Source: Tetranychus cinnabarinus
Lineage: Eukaryota; Arthropoda; Arachnida; Trombidiformes; Tetranychidae
DNA: 64,000 nucleotides
Reading direction: 5' to 3'
Assembly: GCA_022266195.1 (NCBI GenBank)
Contig: WHVY01000006.1
Span: 4,216,001-4,280,000 of the forward strand
Below, piece by piece: positions 37,734 to 49,881 of this stretch. The notes beneath the pieces were generated by a model. The model was not told the origin of the DNA. It ran no database searches and saw only the letters and a list, made by a program, of their open reading frames with translations. The translations under genes and the position numbers were made by a program. How positions within the stretch are numbered: position 1 is the first letter of the stretch; the number at the start of each line of letters is the position of its first letter.

Positions 37734-40634
37734 ATGTCCGAGTTGAAATGTGAAGCTCCTTTGGCTGCTGGTGAAGATTGGCCTGATTTTATTGATTACC
37801 AGGGATTCAATAACAAAAACAACCAAGATATCGACTATGAGCCAAGTGAAATTGAATTGGAAAATAATAGACGGAATCAAGCCAATTCAGGGACTAATTG
37901 TAAATCATTGCCTGCCTCAATTGACGATGTAGATTCTGGTTTCTTGGAGACCAACTTCAAGGAGACCATTTCTGGATCACTAGAGGATCTGGTAAATACA
38001 TTTGATGAGAAGATAACAAAATGTTTTCATGATTATGAAGAATCGGTTGAAAAATTAGCGCCTGTTCAGGTTCGTGCTCAAGAGGATATTATCAATGATT
38101 CACAGTAAGTGTTAATTTCAATTTTCGCTATTATTATTCGAGTATACCTAATGTAAGCATGCTTGTTACCTCAATTTTTCAAAACAATCAACCTTTCCCA
38201 TTTTTTTCACTCTAAAGATGCTTCTATCCTGACCTTAGAGAGTAGTCTACTTGTCTTTGCACAAATATCTTCATCCTTTTTCCTTTCTTCCTTCCCTCTT
38301 TCCCTCGTCTTACTCATCCTTTTATTGCACTGCCTATGTCCATAGCCATCCGACACACCCTTATCTATTTTAAAAGATTAAACATTGCTCGTTGTTTGAT
38401 TTATTTTCCCCGAATCACAATTATTGTAAGTTGAAATCCATTTTAGCTAATTGAATCCAATTCATTCGCATATGTAATCACATTTATTTTATACTTCACC
38501 TTTGTCCATCTTTTTTTTGAAATATTCAAGGATACTGATTAGATATAAAAAGTCAAGTTTAGAAGTAATTGCGACTGGTAATCAACCTAAACAAAACCGT
38601 ATTTGGAGTTTATTGTGATGTAGGTTCATTTCATTATCTTGGTTAACAATATGTATTGTAAATGCGGGGTTAAACTTATTTTAATTAAGATGGAGGAAAA
38701 GGTGATCTAAACTCCTCTTCAAAACCTCGAACTTTGCAATTTAGATACATTTTTTCATTATTTATTTATTTTCCTATCAACTATCTACCACATATATCAA
38801 TTGCAAATCTCCAGAAATAGAGCAAAAGAAAGCATTAATCTAAATTTATTGCAAATGCAACCATTGATTGATATGATCGATGAAAGATTCAATCAATTCA
38901 TATCCTTTTGCTTTAAAAGTATTTATGTAAGCACCTTTAATTTTCGTCCAATTCAATTGTACAGAATCATCGCAATCTTCACGTTTGAGGTCACAATTTG
39001 TTGATTTTACTTTTTAGATGACAATTTTCAGGATATTTCGAGTCACTCCTACTCAAGATCAAGGTTTATCCAATTTAGGTGTTGAGTTATAATGCACCTT
39101 ATAATTAATCAATTACGAAGTCTATTCCTGTTCCATCCTTATTATTTTTTTCTGTATCATACTAGAATTCATCCTCCACCCCTTACACTTTCCATTTTAG
39201 TTAATAATTTACCAGCTTTTTTATGGTTGATTGATCGTTTGGAAAATTGCGCTTAAATAAATTATTTTTCAATCAAATCTTAACAAAGAACACTTTTTGT
39301 TGGTTTCGAACACAGAGAATTGTAAAGTTATGTTGTTGTGATATTCAATCTGCAGCTTACATTAATATTTAACTCTTATGTACAAATGTAGTTTTATTTT
39401 TAAACAAATCTCTAATTCGTTTTTTTTCATTTTAATCTTTGATAGGATGTGGTGGACATTGACGGGAAATTTCGGTAACATTCTGCCGGTTGATTGGAGT
39501 CAATCATATGCACGTAAACTTCAATTGCCATCACTTAAAGCTAAAGATCAAAATGGAACAAATATTAATTGTTTAAACAGCAAAAATTCATTGAATCATG
39601 GTGATAATATTTTAGGAGATACAACCCTTGATGAAGAAGATTTAGCGAAAGACTTGGATTTACATTCTTTGATTTTATCAAGCCTTCATCAGGAGCCCAT
39701 TTTTACTGCAGAGCAAGTTCTTGAGGAAATTGATAAAATAATGCAGGAAACATCACCAACTGACAAGGATTCAAGTGAACCAATGGAAGAGGAAAAAGAA
39801 AGTGCAACAAATCGGACAGTAAATGAGACAGATAACGGAATAAGGTCACTGATTTATCGAGAAAAGTTGGAAAAATTAACAATTACTCAGCTGAATGAGC
39901 TTTACATTGAATTAGAACGAATGATTCAAGGAAATTCCGAAACTCTCATACAAGAATTGGCTTTGAGAGATGAACTGGAATTTGAGAAAGAATTGAAAAA
40001 TACTTTCATTTCATTGCTATTGGGAATACAAAATAAGCGTCGTAAGCATCACTTAGAGCGAAAGAAGGGTAAAAGTGCCAATGAACCAAAATATTTGACC
40101 ACTGTTATCCCATATAATCCTGCTGATGGTCCACCTGATGTAAGGAAAATCCAGATTCTTATAAAAAGTAAGCATTTTTCAAGTAAACTAACCTTTCAAT
40201 TTTCTTAAACAAATACCAATCAAACCATTAAAATACTTTAAAAATGGCTTTAGTATTAAATATTTACTGATCGTTAACATCATTGACATCTTGAGATGAT
40301 CGATCACAATCTTCAATAATTTCCAGTTCCTTGAAAACCTAACTCCAAAGCTCCAAAGATTATTGCTAAGCAAGTTTTATTTATTTTTGTTTAATGCATA
40401 CCATGTTTTCCGGAACAAATACAAATCTTAATTGCTCATGAGTGTACAAATCAATAGCTTTTTATAGGGATAATGGTTTGATTGTATTGAAAATTCAGTT
40501 TGTATTTTTTCGCTACATTTTGAACTAATTTTTTTCTAATTTCTTTTTCAGTTTTGAAAGCTGTGAATGAAGACAGCCCAACAGTGCCCACCCTGTTGAC
40601 TGATTTCATTTTAAAAGTTTTATGTCCAACATGA
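37734..40634 (+). CDS. Unc-76: Fasciculation and elongation protein zeta (FEZ/UNC-76)
   Basis: Three exons: 37734-38104, 39446-40167, 40552-40634, joining in phases 2 and 1 to give 391 aa, almost exactly the length of human FEZ1 (392). Start is ATG 37734 (MSELK); the frame upstream has no ATG. The N-terminal acidic part contains AGEDWPDFIDYQGF. The family core follows: LVNTFDEKI, LAPVQVRAQEDIINDSQ, WWTLTGNFGNILPVDW. The centre has a coiled coil (about 235-300) and a Lys/Arg patch NKRRKHHLERKK. The C-terminus (NEDSPTVPTLL, ILKVLCPT) is nearly invariant in the family. Known role: kinesin-1 cargo adaptor in axonal transport and axon bundling, cytosolic. Intron 1 is 1.34 kb, long for this region, and may hold regulatory DNA; no extra exon was recognised in it. 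Confidence 0.95.
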
Positions 40635-42075
40635 GATCAGTAATGATTTTGCTACAAATGTGTAATCATTCACCCTGATGCTGGTTAATTGCCTCAATAT
40701 TTCTCTCAATTCCTCGCACTCTACATCTTTAAGTTTATTTTGGAGATAATTGTTATCCGTTCAATCATAGGTTATAACTCTTAAGATGTTGACGAAAGTT
40801 AATTTTTCCATGGAATCGCCAACTTAACTTTTATGAAGAAAATGTATTTTTCTTTCATTCAAGCTGATATATCCATAGAAAGCCATCAATTTAAAAGCTA
40901 GTCATTCATTGCTCTATATTCAATATTCAACTCTTAATTGGCCATATTCTTACCCTTTTGCCATCATCACCAAAAATTTTCCCGCTTCATCTTGTTTCTC
41001 TTCTACTTATTAATAGTTAATGAATGTAATTGAAATGTACAAGATCAAGAACACTTTCAATCAACGCCATCAAAAAGCACTTTTCTGCTACAAAAGAGAG
41101 GTACATCGAATTAGATAAACAACTCTGTATCTCACAATACTCAAGACAATTTGTTTCGTTGATGTTAATGAGACTCAAAATTGTACCATCAATAAGCCCT
41201 AATGCTAAGCATTTAATCATCTAATTGCAAATACTGGTGATGATTCGACTCAATCTTTTGACTACACTCGTTATGCCTGGATCGATAAATTAATATCATT
41301 GTTGTTTTGTTTCCTCTTTTCGTTTTGATTTTGTTTGCAACTTGATTTCTCTCAATTCTTGATGGCAATTTACTTTAAATTTTATTCGATGCAATCCTAT
41401 CGCCATTCGTTTTCTTTCTTTTGTTCCCTAAACCTTTCAAAAGCAATCGAGTATTATACTTGTAAGTTTACAACTATTTTGTGAATTCGGTTAAAAATAC
41501 GAGTTCTGAACTAAATTTACTGTCTTGATCATTGTAATTCTGGAGAAGAAAAATTATATTAAGCTATTATATTGAAGAAAAATCGATAAATGAATATTTA
41601 TCTTCATCTACATATATTTCATCTGATTCATGAATCAGATCAATGTCCTAAGAAAATTAAATAAAATAAATTGACTGTTACATTTTTGGTTTTTATGAAG
41701 TCTATTCTTTATGAAATTATAATTAAAGGAAAGGTTGGCTGTTCGAAATTGAATGTATAACTTTTGATTAAGTTTAATTTTCATGTATTTTACATAATTT
41801 TGACTGAAGCTTTGGGATAAGCACCGTTGAAAAATCAAAATATTAATTTATCTAATTGACTTCAATGGTGGTTTGGTGTTTTTATGTGCATAATTTATCA
41901 GGAATCTTGAAAATTTAAACGCCAATGAAATAGCATACCCGATGGTTTGTATCCTTGAAATATAATGGATGATAAAGAATGCTTAGGAGCCATAATTATG
42001 AATTATAGTCATCAAAATTAATTTCTGTATAAAAGTCACAACTAATTTATCAATACTAAGGATTTTTTGTATCAT
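40635..42075. other. Convergent intergenic region, FEZ and TOMM20
   Basis: 3' flanks of two convergent genes. Short open frames on both strands around 41017-41224 lack ATG or similarity. Nothing else supported. Confidence 0.5.
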
Positions 42076-42924
42076 CTATTCGACGTCATCTTCCACCATA
42101 ACAGATGAAGAATTCGTTGCAGCAGAAGCGGCAGCAGCAGCAGATTTCTGAAAAAATGAATAATATAATTAATAAATGAAAGAAAATAAACAAAAATTAC
42201 TGAAATCAATGCGTTATTTCACAGATGAACATTTTGAAAACTATATGTTGGTTTAAATCAAACTTGAAAGATGATATGATAGTTTATCAACGCCCTTTCT
42301 ATGAAAAACAATGATCTCATGAGTACATACTTGGCAGACACTTGGTAGACGATTAATAATTCCTTGAAATATTTGTGGTGGCAAAGTTTGATTTAAAACT
42401 TGAAGAAGTTGATTAGGCTGAGCACAAACAGACACAGCATTTGTGAGGTGCTCTACTCCACCATCCATGTCACCTAAGGAATTAGAGACAATAAATAAGA
42501 AAGGTTTCTTTTAATAAAGGCAAGCAGAAGAATTCAAAGATATTATTAAAATAAATACCTAAACCAAGAAGCTCTTCTCCCAATTGTATTTCTTGAATAA
42601 AGAATTTTTGAACTGCATCTTGATCTCGTAAATCTGGGAACTCGGTAGATGAGAAACTGCTTTCCTCTTTTTTACGAGCAGCGGCTCTCCCTGTAAAGAA
42701 CAAATAAAAGAGTGAATAAGATTGATTGTACGATCAATAAGGTCGTCAACTGAACCAGTCAGTAAAATTATAATTTGATTATAAATTATGAAAACAAACT
42801 TACTTTCTCTCAATTTTTCTTTAAACATTGGATCACAGCGCCTTTTACGATCAAAGTAAACACAATATGCAATAAACAGACCACCAGCCAAACCGGCAGC
42901 AACTCTTAAATTCATCCAACTCAT
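42076..42924 (-). CDS. TOMM20: Mitochondrial import receptor subunit TOM20
   Basis: Four minus-strand exons: 42924-42804, 42690-42559, 42473-42331, 42147-42076, phases 1,1,0; 155 aa. The N-terminal anchor (about 6-24, RVAAGLAGGLFIAYCVYFD) is followed by the basic RKRRCDP stretch that directs it to the outer membrane. The receptor domain carries AVQKFFIQEIQLGEELL, LTNAVSVCAQPNQLLQVL and LPPQIFQ, the TPR-like fold that binds presequences. An Ala-rich segment precedes the conserved acidic tail EDDVE. Length is close to human (145 aa). Role: recognises precursor proteins at the mitochondrial surface and passes them to TOM22/TOM40. It is divergently arranged with GORASP2 across a 717-bp promoter interval. 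Confidence 0.96.
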
Positions 42925-43641
42925 AACGATACACTGAGGATCAGTAAACAAACTGATTAAATAGATGGTCACAAAAATCAATTAGTAATCAACACTATTT
43001 ACAAACCAATAATAGTCAAAAATAACGAAACATGCAGCCTATTGTAAGGGAGCGTTGATAAATAATGGAAACCGGTTAGATTACAAAAGTGATTGATTTT
43101 TAATAAAAAACGCAAAATAATAACAAATACTGACGTAAAGATTAATGGTAGTTAAATGGTTCGGTTCAAGACCAAAAATCATCATTAAATAGTCTACATT
43201 TATGATCATTAATCTCATTTAAATAAATCTTTCTATTTTTTGTTTCCATTGAATTCAAAATGCGCAGATAATTCTAGTTGAAGCTCAGTATTCACCATAA
43301 ATTATCTTGAACAGTAAGGTTTAAATCTTTCATGCTATTAAGTATGGAATTAGGTAAATTGGTTACGCTCAGTAATACCGAGTTATCGTAACTTTTTTAT
43401 CAAAATTGAAAAATCTTGGCTGAAATTGATTTTTTCAATGAATTTTAAGCTGAAGAGACGCCATCTGCTGGAAAGGTTATTAAGGTAAAAGAGTTAAATC
43501 ATAAGACTCCAATGATTAGACGTCATCCATTTGACAACTTGAATAAGATAACAATATTGTTTAGTTTGTTTACTAAGCTTATTAGTATATTTCTGTTAAA
43601 TTGTTTTAACTTAGTTGTCGTGAAAACTTTTATTAGTTAAA
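42925..43641. other. Divergent promoter interval, TOMM20 / GORASP2
   Basis: 717 bp between two start codons on opposite strands. It must hold both promoters and 5' UTRs. No clear TATA box or gene within. Confidence 0.5.
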
Positions 43642-45627
43642 ATGGGTTTATCATCAAGTTCTCTTGAAATTCCTGGTGGTGGTAAAGAAGGATACCATGT
43701 TCTTAGAGTTCAGGAAGGATCACCTGGAGCTGATGCTGGCTTGCAAGCATATTTTGATTTCATTGTGTCCATCGGTAATACACGTCTTGTAAGTTGATTA
43801 AATAATCTTTATCTGCTAATTAGAATATGGATGCTCTTTTTCTTGAATGTCTCTCGTTTTTAATATTAGATGTTGCTATTCAGATTCATAGTAATGATCG
43901 ATAAAAAATTACCATTAACCTACGTTCCAGCAAATCAACAAGTAAAACTTCATTGTAGCATGATTTAGAAAAATTTAAAAATTTTAGTGAATCTGGATAT
44001 TTGCAGGGAAAGGCAAGCATCTGTTGAGCACTCTAATATAAATAAGAATATTCCAAAAACTTTGTTTTTCTATACATTCATTAGATTCATTATGCAAATT
44101 CTCATTCTTTCTTTCTTTCTTTTCAGAACCAAAACAATGAAACCTTAAAAGAAATACTGAAAGTAAATACTAATCAAACGATCAAGATGGCTGTTTTTAA
44201 TAGCAAAACTGGCCGGATTAGACAAGTTGATATTAGACCAAGCAATGATTGGAATGGAACTGGTTTAATCGGAGCTTCCATAAGGTTTTGTTCTTTTGAG
44301 AATGCTAATCAAAACGTTTGGCATATTTTACAAGTTGAACCCAATTCTCCAGCTGAACAAGCTGGACTCCAATCTAATTGTGACTATATCATTGGAGCAG
44401 ATTCAACTTTACAAGATTCAGAAGATTTATATTTATTGATTGAAGCTCATGACGGTAAACCATTAAAACTATTTGTATACAATTTGTTGACTGATAATGT
44501 TCGAGATGTTATAATCACTCCAAACAGCCGTTGGGGAGGCGAAGGACTGCTTGGATGTGGGATTGGCTATGGATATTTACATCGAATACCTTATCAGCCT
44601 GCAAATGATCAAGATTATTCTGAAAAGGCACCATTATTGCAAGGTAGTCAACAAAGTCCAGTCGAACCAGAGCCTAAAATAGACCAAGCAAGTGTAATGC
44701 AACAACAACTCAATCAAATGTCTTCTCAAGCTGACTCAAATCATCCTCAAGACGCTGCGAAAGAATTTGATGCGAAATCAGCTACACCATCATCAGTAGC
44801 CACCTCGATGACCATCACAAGTAGTATAAATACTCCTACATCATTCTCGTCTGCTCCATTGATAACAACTTCAAATATTAGCTACCCTTATAATGCACTT
44901 CACGGCATTGAGCCTCAAAATGTAACATCTAGTACTGTTTCATCTTATACATCACCTGGTGCAATCACAACTCCTATTTCCCTTCCTGGTAAGTTCTTTA
45001 ATAAATATTTCTTACATCATTTTTTTCAATTTTTATATTGATTCCGCATATTAATTTCAACGTTTATTTATTTCAGGAATGCCACCGCTAACAGTTAGTG
45101 CTCCTTTACCATTTGATCTAAAACTTACCAATCCGAATATTAATTTTGGTGGACTTCAATCACAACATAACCCACCGACAACTGATTTTATGAACATGTC
45201 TCTAACTTCTTCTATAGCTGAATCTAAATCACCCATTTCAACATCCTTATCGAGTCCAATAACTCACCCTACAATGACTTACGCTTCTCTTCATAATGCA
45301 TCATCGAGCTCATTGGGTAACTTGGCCGCAAGTTACATACAGTCTGACCAAACTGTCAAATTGCCTCAACAGACCTCAATGTTTCCTTTACCAATGAAAA
45401 ATTCGACCATTAATTTCCCGACGCCTGAGACTACTGAATCGTACTATAATTCAGCTTTTGTATCCAACAGCAATCCATCAAGTCAATCAACTTCAACTAG
45501 CTCCAGTAATTTTATTAATTTTACTAGTTCGCCTATTACATCAGTACCACCAAGTGTTCAACAGCCGAAAAGTGAAACCTCAACTCTGACCACCATTAAT
45601 TTGAATCAAAGCAAATCGGAATTATAA
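43642..45627 (+). CDS. GORASP2: Golgi reassembly-stacking protein (GRASP55/65)
   Basis: Three exons: 43642-43788, 44127-44988, 45077-45627; 519 aa. Start MGLSSSS gives Gly2 for N-myristoylation. The first PDZ-like GRASP domain has EIPGGGKEGYHVLRVQEGSPG and GLQAYFDFIVSIG. The second has ASIRFCSF, NVWHILQVEPNSPAEQAGL, DYIIGAD and WGGEGLLGCGIGYGYLHRIP, ending near residue 205. The rest is a Ser/Thr/Pro/Gln-rich SPR region, phosphorylated in mitosis in known members. Role: membrane-tethered trans-oligomer linking Golgi cisternae, also involved in unconventional secretion. Arthropods generally have one GRASP gene, so 55 versus 65 is not meaningful here. Confidence 0.95.
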
Positions 45628-46467
45628 ATTATGAAATAATTTTTACTTTTTTATGGATTATAAACGAAAATACGGTTTTAGAATCAATTAAATTTAAAAC
45701 TACTTTAAACTTTAAAGTAAATCAAGAAAATTTTCGTAAACAATTAACATCAATGTTATGTTTCAAAATGAACTAAATTATTGTTTATTTGCTATAATTG
45801 AAGCATTCTAAAGAAATAGATTGAATGATTTGAATTATGCTTTTAAGAATTAAATTGCTCGATTTCCTTAAAATCCACTGAATTTTTGGGTTCTGTCTTA
45901 AATTACAAAAGGCATTTGAAATTATTTTAAATAACATGTAATTCATTAGCTATACAGAAAGTGTAAATAAAGAGTGTTTATGGATAATCAATTGATTAAA
46001 GAATTATTGAAGTGAAAAGAAGTCAAATGATAAAATGCCTTTGCATGTCTCATCATCATCATTATTATTACCAACAGCATTTCACCGGAAAAATCCATTG
46101 TGACGTCACAAAACGTCACAATTTATTGACAATGAATCGGATTCAATCTCAATAAAATTTTCATCGGAAGCACCTATAATCAAATGAAATACTAATCTAA
46201 TTTAAGAAAATTCAAATGTTAATGTGCAGAGCAGCGAAGATTATCTGACTCTCTAAAAGTTGAAAATCAAGTTTCATGAGGATGGCGATTTGAATGGAGC
46301 TACATCTTATCATCTTTTTTTACCTTCACACGATTCACTAAATAACCATCATCAGCATCATATTGCTGTTACCATCTTCTTTTCTTGGGTCAACACCATT
46401 TTTGTTTTGAAAACAACTTTGCCCTAATAACTCTGTGTTAGTAGTTAGTATTTTTTGTCTGTTTAAA
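45628..46467 (+). other. Intergenic, GORASP2 3' flank / TTLL15 promoter
   Basis: AT-rich. A short dyad tgtgacgtcacaaaacgtcaca near 46100 contains a perfect CRE-like TGACGTCA (about 46102-46109) and could be a bZIP site for the downstream gene. Nothing else recognised. Confidence 0.45.
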
Positions 46468-49400
46468 ATGATACGGCAACGTAAGGAAACAAACAAGGTA
46501 AGAAATATTTTCCTAAAGATTAATTTTTCAAAAGCAATAATCAACGATTGACTAATTCCGGTGAAAATCTATTCACCAACTCGGGTTTCCAGAAATCAGA
46601 TGGAGAGTCTACCCAAAAACAAAGTGGTGGGATTGACCGAGATTCAAAACAAGTCAGGTCATCTGCTAACAGTAAATTGGATTCCTACATAAAGTCTCGC
46701 TTAAATTTGATCACTAGTCTATTATCAGTTGTTTTAATTTTAACTGCCTTTAATTTGGGAACGGTGTATAAAATGAATTCCGATGGATCCATAGACATTT
46801 CCAAATTGGATTCAATCCTGACTGACGAGGAGGCAGCTTTGATTGATAAAAACTCGACCCAAGTTCGTCAAGCATTATTGACCAGTGACAAGCCAAGAGT
46901 CTGGATAATTGGAAGAAATGTAAATATATTTTATCCTATTATTTACACTTGTTATTGTTTTAAATTAAACAAATAAATCTATATTGACCGTGATAGATGG
47001 AGTCTGGCTATCTTCGCCACGTTATTGAATCATTCGACCGAATTGGTTATCAACGAGTAGATGGGTTCAATCAAGAATGGGATGTTTTGTGGTCTCATGA
47101 TTACCCATTTGGTAAAGAATTTTTCACTTCACTCCGGCCACACCAAAAGGTAATTTTAAATCCAATCAAAAATTTAATCAGTCAATTATGTTGATGAAAA
47201 ATTGAGTTAAACTCAAGCAATATCGATTTGAAAAAAAGCCTTGGTACAAACATGTGTAACTTACAGCTACAGATTTTAGGGACCGGAGTAAAAGGCGAAT
47301 ACCCGGCAAATAGGCAAATACTCGGCAAATAGGCGAATACCGGTAAAAAGGCGAATAATCAGGCAAATAGACGAATAAAAATCAAAAATAAATGATAAAA
47401 TAATATTAGGTTTGTTACATATGATTTGGGATCTTTGTGGGTTTATAGAGACATAAAAACTGAGTCCATTTATGCAATTAAAATTTTTTTCTGGCCAACA
47501 GTTTTCGGGAAAATTGAGGCTCAAGTTGAAACTTCGATCGCCTTTTTTTCAATTATGGAACCAAATTTTTTCATGAAACTTATTTCCCTGATGTAACTTT
47601 GATGGCCAACCATAAAATGATCTTATTTTGAGAAATAAAACTCTCTGTTTCTGTGCAGCAAATCACTTCGATTTTCAGTCAAACCTTTTTGTGTGTGTGA
47701 CAAAAACAAACAAAAAGTGTTCTGCTTATAAGAAAATAAGATCATTTTATGGTTGGCCATCAAAAGTTACATCAGGGAAATAAGTTTCATGAAAAAATTT
47801 GGTTCCATAATTGAAAAAAAGGCGATCGAAGTTTCAACTTGAGCCTCAATTTTCCCGAAAACTGTTGGCCAGAAAAAAATTTTAATTGCATAAATGGACT
47901 CAGTTTTTATGTCTCTATAAACCCACAAAGATCCCAAATCATATGTAATAAACCTAATATTATTTTATCATTTATTTTTGATTTTTATTCGTCTATTTGC
48001 CTGATTATTCGCCTTTTTACCGGTATTCGCCTATTTGCCGAGTATTTGCCTATTTGCCGGGTATTCGCCTTTTACTCCGGTCCAGATTTTAGCCTTGCTT
48101 TGTTTCAACTATGATCTATGATTTCATCTGTTTTAATCTTTCAATCTTTTTTTAGGTTAACCATTTTCCTGGTTCTGGTTATATTACTAATAAGGTTAGT
48201 CTTGCAACAACATCTATGGATCATATACCGAAAGCTTTCCATTTACCTAAAGAAAAGGACAAGTTTGTTGAATATGTAAGTTTTCACCCTTTTTAAAGAT
48301 CACTTGCTTTTCCCTCCAATTGTATCAATGAAGTCTTTATATATTAATATATTTTGGTGATTTGAGTGAATTGTTTATTCTTTCCTTTGCTTGACTGAAT
48401 TGAACTTAATTGTACTTTAAGTCGAGGTTGAAATGCATTCAATTTAAAAGTGAATCTTCGAAACCACTTAAGCAACAAAAGAACACACAACCTGTTAGTT
48501 GATTATTATGCTTGATAACTTGCTTTGTTAACTCTTTTTGTTCTTATAATAATTTCAACAGGCTAAAAATAATCCTGATCGTCTTTGGGTCAAGAAGAGT
48601 AACAATCATCGAGGAATTCGGATTGAAAAGATTGACGAAATTAATTTAGATGACAGTGGACACTTTGTACAAGAATATATTCAAAACCCTCTTCTTATTG
48701 ACGGAAAGTAAGTGAACATGTAATATAATAGATTTGAATTTTCATTATTTTATCTAATTTTAACCTAAAGCAGGCAATTTTTTTCTATCATGTTTTGAGT
48801 AATTACAACTTGTTTACAATTATTTTGTGTGTTTCAGAAAATTTGATATTGGTTTGTATGTCATTCAAACTTCCATCAATCCTCTCAGAGTTTACATTTA
48901 TGATAAAGATGCACTCCTTCGGTGGTGTGGAAATAAATACCATCCATTTAATGCCAGTGATTTTCAGTCTTATGTTGTTGGAGATGATTATACACCGATT
49001 TGGGAGGTAAGTTCATTATTGTCTCGACTTTATTACCTATTAATGGAATGGAAAAATATTCATAACATTTAATGAAATGATATCAATTTTGTCTAATCGA
49101 AAGATGCCAAGTTTGAGCAAATATTTTACCGAACTGAATTACAACATGAAGCAAACTTTAAATATCTATCTCAAGTCAATTGGTAAAGACCCTGAAATGA
49201 TGTGGAGCCGAATTGAAGAAGCAATTACGAATGTTTACAAAGAGAAAGATGCATCAATGGCAAGACTTTCTTCGATGACTTTTCCCAAATCAAATCGGTA
49301 ATTTACTTTGTTTACATTGGCTTTTATTTCCCAAGACTGTGAATTTTTAACTTTTTATCATTTCTCTTTAATTTAGAAACTTTTTCGAGATGGTTCGATT

Positions 49401-49881
49401 TGACTTTTTAGTTGATGAAGATCTCAATGTTTATCTCATGGAAGCTAACATGTCTCCCAATTTATCATCAGCTCATTTTGCTCCAAACAAATTACTTTAT
49501 GAGCAAGTTATATACAATTTATTTTCTCTGGTGGGACTAACGCGATTAGATGGACTCAAGGATTGGCCCCAATATGAAGCTGATGCCTGGAATCTTCGAG
49601 TCTCTGACAAAGATCTAGCTGTTAATGAAGAGTTGTGCACATCGGAAGAGTGCTTCATGTCATGTCGTTCTGAGGTTTGTCGAACGTGTTACATGTGTTT
49701 ATCAGATAGTCTCAAATTGAATCTCAAAGATGCTTATTTGGAGCACAGTTCAAAATGGAACTCTAAAAGATTAATTCCATCAACGAAAAATAACTCAGTC
49801 AATCCAACTGATACAATAAATCAAATCCAAGCAGATTGGTTCAAAGGTAAATGTGCTATCAATAAAGAGTGGTGCACATGA
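46468..49881 (+). CDS. Membrane-anchored tubulin-tyrosine-ligase-like protein, TTLL15 type
   Basis: Eight exons in phase: 46468-46497, 46593-46919, 46997-47149, 48156-48275, 48562-48707, 48838-49006, 49104-49297, 49377-49881; 547 aa. The first exon is only 30 nt (MIRQRKETNK); it is needed because the next open frame has no ATG. A basic stretch (KSKLDSYIKSR in part) precedes one membrane segment at about 48-69, so by the positive-inside rule the TTL domain faces the lumen or outside. TTL-domain signatures are HFPGSGYITNK, RLWVKKSNNHRGIRI, VQEYIQNPLLIDGKKFDIG and MEANMSPN with Glu402/Asn404 for metal binding. A Cys-rich tail (CTSEECFMSCRSEVCRTC) follows. Best match is the worm ttll-15 / fly CG31108 group. 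Intron 3 (about 1 kb) holds a foldback transposon. Confidence 0.87.
47271..48092. mobile_element. Foldback (MULE-like) element with 9-bp target-site duplication
   Basis: An 804-bp element at 47280-48083 begins ggaccggagtaaaa and ends with its exact reverse complement. Arms of about 350 bp (47280-47629 and 47734-48083) are nearly perfect inverted copies; only a T indel and one or two substitutions were seen. A spacer of about 100 bp separates them. The 9-bp direct repeat agattttag flanks it (47271-47279 and 48084-48092), a true target-site duplication. The outer arm contains degenerate subrepeats of the type ggcaaataggcgaata. No transposase is encoded; matching open frames in both arms simply mirror each other. 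A 9-bp duplication plus long terminal inverted repeats fits Mutator-like or foldback non-autonomous elements. It lies in TTLL15 intron 3. Confidence 0.92.

Noticed and set aside
41017..41224. Overlapping frames on both strands between FEZ and TOMM20
   Set aside because: Both open by chance in the same segment, without ATG support or similarity.
47276..48114. Identical open frames on opposite strands (47276-47524 minus and 47839-48114 plus)
   Set aside because: They are mirror images created by the inverted repeat arms, not a gene pair.
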